Virus record (IMG/VR): IMGVR_UViG_3300020463_000064 | Coordinates: 1-33,971 of that record | DNA from: a virus | Length of the DNA stretch: 33,971 bases | Direction: 5' to 3' (one strand) | In this document: piece after piece, positions 24,143-32,946 of the stretch | Layout of the letters: every line of letters begins with the position of its first letter | How positions within the stretch are numbered: the first letter of the stretch is position 1 | Program-made: the position numbers and the translations under genes | Notes under the pieces: model-generated | What the model saw: only the letters and a program-made list of their open reading frames with translations | What the model was told of the DNA's origin: nothing | Database searches by the model: none

Positions 24143-27100
24143 ATGCCACAGAATACCAACTTAAATTCATCTCCATACTTTGATGATTTTGAAGAGTTAA
24201 AAAATTATCAAAGAGTACTATTCAAACCAGGCTTACCTGTACAGTCTAGAGAACTTACTACACTTCAATCTATTCTACAGAATCAGATTGAAAAGTTTGG
24301 TAAGCATTTCTTTAAAGAAGGTTCTGTTGTAATTCCTGGCCAAATTGCATATGACTCAGACTATACTTCTGTCCAGATTGATGATAGTCATTTAGGTATC
24401 CCCATATCTCTTTACTTGGATAGTTTAAAGGGCAAAAAAATTAGAGGTGAGACTAGTGGTGTTACTGCTAAAGTAGAAAGTTATATTACAAATAGAGAAT
24501 CAACTAAAGGTGCATACACTCTATACATCAAGTATCAAAGTTCTAGTGATACTGATTTTTCTAGAGTAACTTTTGCTGATGGAGAAAATTTATTATTAGA
24601 AGAAGATCTTAACTACTCTCTTTCAAGCATTAGATCTGGCGGTAGTTTTGCAACAACAATTATATCAAATGCAACATCAACTGGTGCTGCGGCAAAGATT
24701 GCGACTGGTGTTTATTTCCTTAGAGGATTCTTCGTCACTGTTGCAGATTCAACTGTCATATTGGATCAATACACAAACTCACCATCATACAGAGTTGGTT
24801 TATTAGTTAAAGAAGAACTTGTCACTGCCTCTGCATCTGACAACGATCTATATGATAATGCAAGAGGTTTCTCCAACTTTGCAGCGCCTGGTGCAGACAG
24901 ATTTAAACTCTCCACAACCTTAATCAAAAAGTCTCTTACTGACTTAAATGATGAGAACTTTGTAGAGTTGATGAGAATTGAAAATGGTGAATTGCAAAAA
25001 TTTGTCAAAGAATCAAGCTATAATTTAATCCGTGATGAGTTAGCAAAAAGAACATTCGATGAATCAGGACATTATTATGTAAATCCATTTAGTGTTTCTA
25101 CTAAAGAATGTTTAAACAACAGAGTTGGTAATGATGGTGCCTTCTACTCAAATCAACTAACTCGACAGGGAAATACCCCTACAGACGATTTGATGTGTTT
25201 GAACATAGGGCCAGGAAAAGCATATGTCAAAGGATATGAGGTAGAAACAATAAGCACTACATCTTTAGATGTAGAAAAACCAAGAACTACTCAAAGAGTG
25301 TCAAATGAATCTATACCATTTAGTCTTGGAAGACAAATAGAACTTAACCATGTTAGTGGTTCACCTATCATTGGAATAGGTACAGACTCTTATGTCAATC
25401 TTTTCAATAAAAGAACTGCAACTGTTGGTGAAGGCAATGGCGAACAGATTGGTGTTGCTAGATTATATGACATCAAAGTTAAGAATGTTGGATATGCAGA
25501 TTCAGCTACAGTCTTTGAATCATCTCTCTATGACATTCAAACATTCACATACCTCCAAGTAAACACAGGAACCAGTATAAGTATTCCATCGTATATTGAA
25601 GGCAAGAACAGTGGTGCTGTTGGTTATGCATTTACATCTGCAACTAACTCCAATCAACTAGTATTATACCAAACAAATGGTCAATTCCAGAAAGGTGAAC
25701 AATTAGAAATCAATGGTGTTGATGTTTCTAGAAGCATTACAGATGTTGAAGATTATGGTGTTGATGATGTAAAACAAATTGTAGGAAATGATACTACTAA
25801 CTATAAGTTTAGTGCTGATCCAGTATTGAATTTAGGACATCTACTTGCTCCTGTTGCAACACAGTTTAGTGTAAGTGCAAAATCTGGTGCTGCATCTACA
25901 ATCACTTCTCCTAGTGCGAACTTTGGTAGTGTTGGAATCAAAACTGGAGATATTATTCAGTACAGTATCTCTGGTAATAATGTTCCAACATTCAACCGTG
26001 TTACTGGAACAAATGCTACAAGCATCACCCTTGAGGCTGTTTCTGATGTTACTAACGTTAACTCAGGTGCATTACCATCTGCCGATGTCAATGTAAATGA
26101 TTTATTCAAAGTTACTTTAGAAGTTAAGAATAATTCTAGTGCATTTTTATTCAGTCAATTAACTAAGAATAATATTGCAAGTGTAGATACAAATGGTGCA
26201 GATCTTATATTCAGAAAGTCATATTCAATCACTGTTGCCAATAACGCATTTAGTGGAACACTAGAAACTGATGCTGACTTAAATTTAGAACCATTTGATG
26301 AAGAAGATTACAACTTATCATTTAAAACAACTGGTGTTGTAGAAAATCTAACTGATCAGAAACTAACAGTCAGTGGAAGAACAGCAACCTTATCTGGATT
26401 ATCTGTTGCATCTGGTGCTGCAGTATTAACAGTTACTTGGAAGAAAGTAAATGTAAAACCAAAATCAAAAGTATTAAAGAGAGCAACAACTTACACAATT
26501 AATAAGTCCGCAAAAACCCAGTCAGGCACTGGATTAATGAAGTTAAATGATGGACTAACTTATGATGGAGTCTATGGTAATAGAGTGCAAGACAAGAGAG
26601 TATCGTTAGGCGTTTGTGACGTTGCTTATGTTCTTGCGATCTTGGAATCTTCAACTACTGCTGATCCTCAGTTACCTATTCTTCAACTTACTGGTTTAAA
26701 CACTAATATTCTTAATGCTCTACAGGGCGAGAATATAGTTGGTAAAAACTCTGGTGCATCTGCTGTATTCGTATCTACAAACGGATCTAATGAAGTTAAT
26801 TTCGTTTATCAGAATGAAAATACATTTGAAGTTGGCGAAGAAGTTACTTTTGAAGAAACAAATGTACAGGGTGTAGTCCAAACATTTGTTCCTGGCGATA
26901 AAGACATCCAGAATGACTTTGAGTTTGATCCTGGCCAAGAATTAGATTATGTTGACTTCTCTGCTATTATTAGAAAACAGGGTACAGAAGCTCCTACAAG
27001 AAGAATTACCGTTATTTACAATAACTATGTAATTGATGCTGCAGACCCAGGCGACTTTGTAACTGTAAACTCATATGACTCCAAGTTATACAAGGATAGT

Positions 27101-30100
27101 TTACCCTCTGTTGCTGGAACTTATGCTTCTGACATCATTGATTTAAGACCAAGAGTAACTACTACTGTTGCAAGTAGATCTCCTGGCGAGTTCTTTGCAA
27201 GACAATTTGAATCTGGTACATCTTCTACATCACATATCATTGCAAAAGATAAGTCATTTAATATATCATATGATTACTACCAAGGTAGAATAGACAAACT
27301 CTTCTTAAGTAAAGAAGGTATTTTCTCTATGATACAGGGATCACCAGCAGATTATCCAAAACTACCAAACACCATAGACAATGCACTAGAAGTGGCAACC
27401 ATTGAAATGCCACCTTATGTTTTTAATACAGATGATGTTAAGTTAACTCTTGCTAAACATAAACGATTCCGAATGAAGGATATCGCTACTATTGAGAATA
27501 GAGTTAAAAATATTGAATACTACACAGCGTTGTCTTTACTTGAAGTAGAAACAACTAATATGTCTCTTCGTGATCCACAGACCAACCTTGATAGATTTAA
27601 GTCTGGATTCTTTGTTGATAATTTCAAGTCAGTAACTTCTGGTGATGTCACAAACAAACAATTCAAGGCATCTATTGACTCAACTGAGGGAAGATTGAGA
27701 CCACAACATTACACTACCTCTATCGATCTTTTACTTGGATCAGAGGCGATTGTTGGTGCTGCAACATCATCCAATCCATCAGCAGATTATAGATTTGCTA
27801 GTGATCTAGGAGATTCAAATGTAAGAAGAGTAGGTGACGTTGTATGTCTAAATTATGATGATTTTGTTTTTCTAGAAAACAAATTCGCTACTCGTATCGT
27901 AAACGTAAACCCATTTGCTGTTGTAAACTGGATTGGTCAAGTTGAATTAAATCCAGCAACTGACACATGGATAGAAACTAGAAGAACTACTGCAACATAC
28001 GATATTGAAGGTAGTTTCAATTCAATGATGGGAATGACTGGTGCTGATAGTAATACTGGTCTTTCACCTATTGATTGGGGTGGTTGGGAAACTACATGGA
28101 CAGGAAAAAGTTCTACTTTAGGCCCTGTTACTAAAAGAGAAACATCATCAAGAGTTCTTAGTAAAACAGTTCAGCATCATGGCGAATTTGTAGGCCCTCG
28201 TAGAGGCGGTATTCCGATTACTACAACTACAAATATATTACAAAGAAGAGCAGAATTCAGAACTGAGACTACAATTAATAAAAGTAATCAAAGTAGAGAA
28301 GGTATTCAGTTTAGAGTTGGTGAGAGATTTGATACTACAAGTCTTGGAGATAAAGTAGTCAACACAGAAGTTGTTGCTACAATGAGATCTAGAAACATTG
28401 AATTTGTTTGTAGAAGATTAAAACCAAATACAAGATTATATCCATTCTTTGACAATATTGACATGGCAAGATTTGTTGTGCCTAAACTTGTCGAAGTTAC
28501 AATGGTATCTGGTACATTTGGTGCTGGTGAAATTGTTGAAGGAAGTCGTCCTAATTCAAATAATGATGCAATTAGATTCAGACTTGCAAATCAGGATCAT
28601 AAGTATGGGCCATATAATGCACCAACACAAACATATAAACAGAATCCATACGAACCATCATCATCTATTGCACCAACATATTCTTCAACTACTACAATTT
28701 TAAACGTTGATACTGCTGCGTTAGAACTTCAAGCTGCATCTGGATTCTATGGATACATTACGACTGGAATGAAACTAGTTGGACAGTCTAGTGGTGCTAT
28801 TGCAACCGTATCTAATATCAGACTTATTACTGATAAGGCGGGAGTTCTTCTTGGATCTCTATTCTTACCAGATCCTACTGTTCCTTCAGCTCCAACATTC
28901 AATACTGGAACTAAGACATTTACATTATCATCTAGTTCTACTAACCAAACTATTTCTGGATTTACAGATAGTGAGGGTTCAGCAAACTTTACTGCTGCTG
29001 GTACTTTACAGACAGTTGAGGCATCTACTCTTAGAACGAGAAATGCAGATGTTCAAAGAATACCACAGTCAGATTCTAGACAAATCTCAAGTACAGATAC
29101 AAGAGAAGTTGTTGATGTTGCTTTCACTCAAAGATCTACTCGTCAAACAAGATGGGTTGACCCTCTTGCACAATCATTTGAAGTTCCTGATGTTAATGGT
29201 GTATATCTAACTAAATGTGATGTCTACTTCTCAGCGAAAGACACAAACCAATTACCTGTTACATTACAAGTAAGAACACTACAGACTGGTTTACCTACAC
29301 AAGAAATCTTGCCATTCGGTGAGTGTATTCTTGATCCAGATGAAATCGTATTGTCAGATGATGGATCTAAGGCCACGACATTTACATTCCCATCACCTGT
29401 TTATTGTGAAGGTGGAGGAGAGTTTGCTCTTGTTCTACTTTCTGCATCTAATGAATACTTCGTTTATATCTCTAGGATGGGTGAAGAAGATATAACGACT
29501 GTAAACTCGGCAGACTCTGAGAAGGTCATTGTATCTCAACAGCCTTTACTTGGTTCATTATTTAAATCACAGAACGGTGCTACATGGGATCCAAGTCAAT
29601 TAGAAGATCTTAAGTTTAATTTATACAGAGCAAACTTCTCAGCTACAAGTGGTAGTGTCAATTTCTATAATCCAGATTTAGATATTGGAAACAGACAGAT
29701 TGTTTCTCTTGTACCTAATCCAGTTGATATGCTTTCTTACAATGCTGTCGTTGGATTGGCAAAGAGTTTATCAACTGCCGAACAAACTGGATTAGCTCAA
29801 GGTGTAACAATATACCAACAAAATAATCCTAACTTTAAGGCAAACTTAAATTCTGTTCTTGGTGCGATTGGTATTGGAAGTGATTTAATACTTACAGATA
29901 CTGGTAGTGGATTTGCTTCTACATCTGTTGTATACTCAGGAATACCTTTGGTTTCTGAATTTGGTAGAGGAACTGGTGCAACAGTTAACTTACATGTTAA
30001 TGGTGGAGTTGGAGTTGCGGCAACAGTCGCAATCGGTGGAACGGGTTATGCAGCTGGTGATGTGTTAACAGTATCTCCAACTAACACAGGCGGATTTGGA

Positions 30101-31663
30101 AAGAATTTAAGACTAACAATTCCAAACAATATTGGTATTATAACTGCCTTTAATACCTTAGTCCTGAACAATATTCAGGGTATACCTAAAGTAGATACTT
30201 CATCTTCAGTTGTTTATGTTGGTGCTGGTGGAACTAATACTGTTACTGGTGGTTCTATCAAGTATGTCAATAATGTTTCTGATGGACTACATTTCCGTGT
30301 AAGACATTCAAATCATGGTATGTACTCTAACTTAGATCATGTTGTTCTATCTGGAGTAGAAGCTGATGTCAAACCTGAGAAAATAACAGCAACTATTGAT
30401 TCCTCAAGTACAGATAACATAACTGTTACTAATGTCGGTATATTTACATCATTTGAAGATGTAGAAGTAAATACTTCCAACCCAGGCTATGCTAAGATTG
30501 GAAACGAGATTATTAGATATACTGGTGTAACTACTGCATCATCTTCTTTGAATAACATCACAAGATCTCTTGATGAAACTAAGGCTGGTGATTATTCTAT
30601 CAATGATAAGATCTTCAAGTATGAAATGAACGGAGTGTCATTGAGAAGAATTAATACATCTCATAAGTTTAGTGATACAGATTCTGCTACATATCCAATT
30701 GATGTAGACCACTACTGGTTGAAGGTCGGTATTTCTAGTCGTGGACTTGATAGAGCAACTGGAAATGCTAGTGGATTACCAGAATTATTCTTTAAAGAAA
30801 CTAAGTCTGGTGGTAGTTATGACCAACAGTATGTACAAGTTGGAACACCATATGGGCCAATGGCAACACAGAACATTGCGTTCAACATTGTTAGACCTAA
30901 CATTTCTACAATTCTCCCCGATGGAACCGATATTTCTGGAAGAATAAGAACATTCTCTAGTAACAGTCCTGACGGAACCTTAAGTGCATTTGTTGATCAA
31001 GGATTTGAAGCAATTTCACTTAACAGTAATAACGTTCTACCTACTCCTAGGCTGGTTGCATCTAAACAGAATGAATTGGATAAGTTAGTTGATTTCCCTG
31101 GCAGAAAGTCATTTACATTACAAACTTTCTTAACTACACAAGATTCAAAAGTCAGTCCTATGATTGACTTAGATAGAGTCAACATGGTTACTGTTATGGA
31201 CAGACTTAACTCTAAAGTTACAAACTATGCTACAGATAGTAGAGTCAACTCTCTTGAAAGTGATCCTAGTGCAGCGATCTATCTTTCTAAGGTAGTGTCT
31301 CTTGAGAAGGCTGCAGATGGTTTGAAAGTTATGTTCGATGCCTACAGACACTCAACAAATGATATTAGAGTATTGTATAGAGTATTCAGAATTGATGCTC
31401 CACCACAATATCAATTATTTGAATTATTCCCTGGCTTCGATAACTTAGATTCTAATGGAGTAATAATTGATCCAGCAAAGAACAATGGTAAACCAGACAG
31501 AAGAATATTATCTTCTGCAACTGAACAAGATTATAAAGAATATGAGTTTAATATAAAGGATCTACCACAGTTCAATGGATTCCAAATTAAAATTATCATG
31601 ACAGGAACTAACTTTGCTTATGTTCCTAAGATTCGTGACCTAAGAGCGATAGCATCTATTTAA
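24143..31663 (+). CDS. Giant DUF4815-type virion structural protein, 2506 aa
   Basis: The N-terminus (PYFDDFEELKNYQRVLFKPG, then QSRELTTLQSILQNQIEKFG) is the DUF4815 start familiar from cyanophage structural proteins. Other landmarks: KHKRFRMKDIATIENRVKNI at about 1105-1124, probably a helical connector; MRSRNIEFVCRRLKPNTRLY then FFDNIDM at about 1413-1440; DPLAQSFEVPDVNGVYLTK at about 1673-1691; a GGTGYAAGD unit near 1970; a KIGNEIIRYTG module near 2117; a C-terminal domain ending KIRDLRAIAS. GGAG at 24127-24130 lies 12 bases before the ATG. By position and size it may replace T4 gp10 or other peripheral baseplate proteins, but no T4 homologue is recognised. The stop overlaps the next ATG (TAATG). 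Confidence 0.8.
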   Translation: MPQNTNLNSSPYFDDFEELKNYQRVLFKPGLPVQSRELTTLQSILQNQIEKFGKHFFKEGSVVIPGQIAYDSDYTSVQIDDSHLGIPISLYLDSLKGKKIRGETSGVTAKVESYITNRESTKGAYTLYIKYQSSSDTDFSRVTFADGENLLLEEDLNYSLSSIRSGGSFATTIISNATSTGAAAKIATGVYFLRGFFVTVADSTVILDQYTNSPSYRVGLLVKEELVTASASDNDLYDNARGFSNFAAPGADRFKLSTTLIKKSLTDLNDENFVELMRIENGELQKFVKESSYNLIRDELAKRTFDESGHYYVNPFSVSTKECLNNRVGNDGAFYSNQLTRQGNTPTDDLMCLNIGPGKAYVKGYEVETISTTSLDVEKPRTTQRVSNESIPFSLGRQIELNHVSGSPIIGIGTDSYVNLFNKRTATVGEGNGEQIGVARLYDIKVKNVGYADSATVFESSLYDIQTFTYLQVNTGTSISIPSYIEGKNSGAVGYAFTSATNSNQLVLYQTNGQFQKGEQLEINGVDVSRSITDVEDYGVDDVKQIVGNDTTNYKFSADPVLNLGHLLAPVATQFSVSAKSGAASTITSPSANFGSVGIKTGDIIQYSISGNNVPTFNRVTGTNATSITLEAVSDVTNVNSGALPSADVNVNDLFKVTLEVKNNSSAFLFSQLTKNNIASVDTNGADLIFRKSYSITVANNAFSGTLETDADLNLEPFDEEDYNLSFKTTGVVENLTDQKLTVSGRTATLSGLSVASGAAVLTVTWKKVNVKPKSKVLKRATTYTINKSAKTQSGTGLMKLNDGLTYDGVYGNRVQDKRVSLGVCDVAYVLAILESSTTADPQLPILQLTGLNTNILNALQGENIVGKNSGASAVFVSTNGSNEVNFVYQNENTFEVGEEVTFEETNVQGVVQTFVPGDKDIQNDFEFDPGQELDYVDFSAIIRKQGTEAPTRRITVIYNNYVIDAADPGDFVTVNSYDSKLYKDSLPSVAGTYASDIIDLRPRVTTTVASRSPGEFFARQFESGTSSTSHIIAKDKSFNISYDYYQGRIDKLFLSKEGIFSMIQGSPADYPKLPNTIDNALEVATIEMPPYVFNTDDVKLTLAKHKRFRMKDIATIENRVKNIEYYTALSLLEVETTNMSLRDPQTNLDRFKSGFFVDNFKSVTSGDVTNKQFKASIDSTEGRLRPQHYTTSIDLLLGSEAIVGAATSSNPSADYRFASDLGDSNVRRVGDVVCLNYDDFVFLENKFATRIVNVNPFAVVNWIGQVELNPATDTWIETRRTTATYDIEGSFNSMMGMTGADSNTGLSPIDWGGWETTWTGKSSTLGPVTKRETSSRVLSKTVQHHGEFVGPRRGGIPITTTTNILQRRAEFRTETTINKSNQSREGIQFRVGERFDTTSLGDKVVNTEVVATMRSRNIEFVCRRLKPNTRLYPFFDNIDMARFVVPKLVEVTMVSGTFGAGEIVEGSRPNSNNDAIRFRLANQDHKYGPYNAPTQTYKQNPYEPSSSIAPTYSSTTTILNVDTAALELQAASGFYGYITTGMKLVGQSSGAIATVSNIRLITDKAGVLLGSLFLPDPTVPSAPTFNTGTKTFTLSSSSTNQTISGFTDSEGSANFTAAGTLQTVEASTLRTRNADVQRIPQSDSRQISSTDTREVVDVAFTQRSTRQTRWVDPLAQSFEVPDVNGVYLTKCDVYFSAKDTNQLPVTLQVRTLQTGLPTQEILPFGECILDPDEIVLSDDGSKATTFTFPSPVYCEGGGEFALVLLSASNEYFVYISRMGEEDITTVNSADSEKVIVSQQPLLGSLFKSQNGATWDPSQLEDLKFNLYRANFSATSGSVNFYNPDLDIGNRQIVSLVPNPVDMLSYNAVVGLAKSLSTAEQTGLAQGVTIYQQNNPNFKANLNSVLGAIGIGSDLILTDTGSGFASTSVVYSGIPLVSEFGRGTGATVNLHVNGGVGVAATVAIGGTGYAAGDVLTVSPTNTGGFGKNLRLTIPNNIGIITAFNTLVLNNIQGIPKVDTSSSVVYVGAGGTNTVTGGSIKYVNNVSDGLHFRVRHSNHGMYSNLDHVVLSGVEADVKPEKITATIDSSSTDNITVTNVGIFTSFEDVEVNTSNPGYAKIGNEIIRYTGVTTASSSLNNITRSLDETKAGDYSINDKIFKYEMNGVSLRRINTSHKFSDTDSATYPIDVDHYWLKVGISSRGLDRATGNASGLPELFFKETKSGGSYDQQYVQVGTPYGPMATQNIAFNIVRPNISTILPDGTDISGRIRTFSSNSPDGTLSAFVDQGFEAISLNSNNVLPTPRLVASKQNELDKLVDFPGRKSFTLQTFLTTQDSKVSPMIDLDRVNMVTVMDRLNSKVTNYATDSRVNSLESDPSAAIYLSKVVSLEKAADGLKVMFDAYRHSTNDIRVLYRVFRIDAPPQYQLFELFPGFDNLDSNGVIIDPAKNNGKPDRRILSSATEQDYKEYEFNIKDLPQFNGFQIKIIMTGTNFAYVPKIRDLRAIASI

Positions 31664-31872
31664 TGAAAAAAATTAAAGTCAAAGATAGTAACTCTCTTTA
31701 TAGAGATGAGGACAGTGGTGCAATATTAAATTGCAATGATACTGCATATGATAACTACCTCAAAATGAAACAAAACAAGTTGAATGAGGTAAATGAAATG
31801 GATAAACTAAAGGATGATGTTGATGAACTAAAAGACATGATGAAACTCATTTTGAGTAAATTAGATAAATAA
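31663..31872 (+). CDS. Small coiled-coil protein, 69 aa
   Basis: ATG shares a base with the stop of the 2506-aa gene. The N-terminal half (KIKVKDSNSLYRDEDSGAIL) looks like a compact beta segment. The C-terminal half (NEVNEMDKLKDDVDELKDMM then KLILSKLDK) has heptad-spaced Met/Leu/Val/Ile, a good short coiled coil likely to oligomerise. Similar small proteins follow large structural genes in marine T4-like phages, to my recollection without known function. It could be a minor virion or fibre-assembly component. A late promoter box overlaps its stop codon. Confidence 0.75.
   Translation: MKKIKVKDSNSLYRDEDSGAILNCNDTAYDNYLKMKQNKLNEVNEMDKLKDDVDELKDMMKLILSKLDK
31864..31871 (+). promoter_or_regulatory. 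Late promoter GATAAATA
   Basis: GATAAATA overlaps the stop of the 69-aa gene and ends 22 bases before the next ATG. It is identical to the box at 717-724, which also overlaps a stop codon. The leader (CCCTCCTTTGACAG) has no Shine-Dalgarno; its CCTCC is the anti-SD sense. Confidence 0.5.
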
Positions 31873-31893
31873 CTAAAATCCCTCCTTTGACAG

Positions 31894-32226
31894 ATGACAG
31901 CAAGAAGTATTAATCTAGTTTTAGATCAAGGTGTAGATTTTGAAGCAACTTTTACCGTCAGGAATGAGGATTCTAGTGCTTTAAATTTAACTGGTTACAC
32001 TGGAGAAGCTAAAATAAAGAAACACCCTGCTGCAACAAAGTCAAATGATTTTGTTGTTTCTTTCCCTAATAGGGTAAATGGACAGATAAAAGTTGCAATG
32101 GCATCTACAATCACTACTGTTATAGAAGGTGGAAGATATGTATATGATTTGGTTTTAACTTCGCCTAATGCGTATAAGACTAGACCAATACAAGGAAATG
32201 TTCTCGTAATCCCAGGCGTAACCTAA
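31894..32226 (+). CDS. Ig-like/BppU-like virion structural protein, 110 aa
   Basis: The pattern is that of short phage baseplate-fibre Ig-like domains: INLVLDQGVDFEATFTV, then LNLTGYTGEAKIKK, NGQIKVAMASTITTVIEGG, RYVYDLVLTSPN, and IQGNVLVIPGVT. The LTGYT and GRYVYDL landmarks are typical of the BppU N-terminal fold and similar structural proteins in many phages. It probably forms an oligomeric adapter in the tail periphery. The stop overlaps the next ATG (TAATG), so it is coupled to the fibre-tip-like protein, with which it may assemble. Family resemblance is by pattern only. Confidence 0.7.
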   Translation: MTARSINLVLDQGVDFEATFTVRNEDSSALNLTGYTGEAKIKKHPAATKSNDFVVSFPNRVNGQIKVAMASTITTVIEGGRYVYDLVLTSPNAYKTRPIQGNVLVIPGVT

Positions 32227-32900
32227 TGGCAAATTACCTAGTAACGCTAAACGAACCTGGCAAGTATAATGTCGGTGTAGACTATGAGATTCCCTCAAAG
32301 TCGATCCAATATGGTAATATCATTCTTGGTAAGACACCTGTACAAGATGGTTCTGAGGTAACATTCTCCTTGACTGATCAGGGAGCTCCTTATAGTCCTA
32401 ACAATGGGCAACAACTCATTGTTACTAAAAACGGTCTTTTCTTAGACCCAGCAAACGACTACACTATTTCTGGAGATAAAGTTGTATTTACAACTGCTCC
32501 AGCAACAAATGATGACGTAGTAATAATTGCTCTTGCTGCAGCTGCAGACTTAACAAGAACAGTTAATTATGTTATAGATAGTGGCAGTCTCCCCATGCAA
32601 ACTGGGGACAAAGGAAAATTGACAATAGATGTCACTGGTGTCATAGAAAACATCAGAGTCTTATCCGATCAGACTGGTGACATCGTATTTGAAATAGAAA
32701 AATGCACCTTTGCCGATTATCCTAATTTTACTAGTATAACCAATGGTGCAAGAGTTCAACTAACGAATTCTGATAAATACTTTGATGATGTCCTAAATAA
32801 TTGGACAAGCACGATCACAGCGGGAGAAATTCTTCGTTTTAACGTGATCAGCGTGAATAATATTAGAAGGTTACTAATCTCTCTAAAATTAAAATTATAA
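32226..32900 (+). CDS. Fibre/appendage structural protein, 224 aa
   Basis: Residues about 60-110 form a binding-type beta module (IVTKNGLFLDPANDYTISG then KVVFTTAPATNDDVVIIAL), the same type as the IxxIxQTPG units in the giant proteins. The C-terminal 90 residues (TGVIENIRVLSDQTGDIVFE, then FADYPNFTSI, STITAGEILRFNVISV and RRLLISLKLK) match a domain frequent at the ends of phage fibre-like structural proteins, recalled from many tailed phages. There is no enzyme signature. It is coupled to the upstream Ig-like gene through TAATG. A late promoter overlaps its stop. Confidence 0.72.
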   Translation: MANYLVTLNEPGKYNVGVDYEIPSKSIQYGNIILGKTPVQDGSEVTFSLTDQGAPYSPNNGQQLIVTKNGLFLDPANDYTISGDKVVFTTAPATNDDVVIIALAAAADLTRTVNYVIDSGSLPMQTGDKGKLTIDVTGVIENIRVLSDQTGDIVFEIEKCTFADYPNFTSITNGARVQLTNSDKYFDDVLNNWTSTITAGEILRFNVISVNNIRRLLISLKLKL

Positions 32901-32903
32901 ATA
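32896..32903 (+). promoter_or_regulatory. T4 late promoter TATAAATA
   Basis: This is an exact TATAAATA whose centre is the stop codon of the 224-aa gene. It ends 43 bases before the next ATG, the longest leader in the window. Confidence 0.7.
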
Positions 32904-32919
32904 ACAATAGTTCTTAAAC

Positions 32920-32944
32920 AACTAGACCCCTAGAGGTAGTTTTT
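32920..32944 (+). promoter_or_regulatory. Leader hairpin with T tract before the 335-aa gene
   Basis: AACT and ACC (split by an AG bulge) pair with GGT and AGTT around a CCTAGA loop, followed by TTTTT. The candidate Shine-Dalgarno GAGG (32933-32936, 10 bases before ATG) lies across the loop and stem. It could act as a weak terminator or modulate translation; it could also be chance. Confidence 0.35.
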
Positions 32945-32946
32945 CA

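Noticed and set aside
28779-29210. 143-codon plus-strand frame inside the DUF4815 gene
   Set aside because: It is in an alternative frame with Leu/Gln-rich low-complexity translation, typical of an out-of-frame reading.
24143-31663. Naming the 2506-aa protein gp10
   Set aside because: Only position suggests gp10; none of the T4 gp10 landmarks are visible and the N-terminus is DUF4815-like.
31873-31893. CCTCC near 31882 as a ribosome-binding site for the 110-aa gene
   Set aside because: It is the complement of a Shine-Dalgarno, so it cannot pair with the 16S tail; the gene appears to lack a canonical site.
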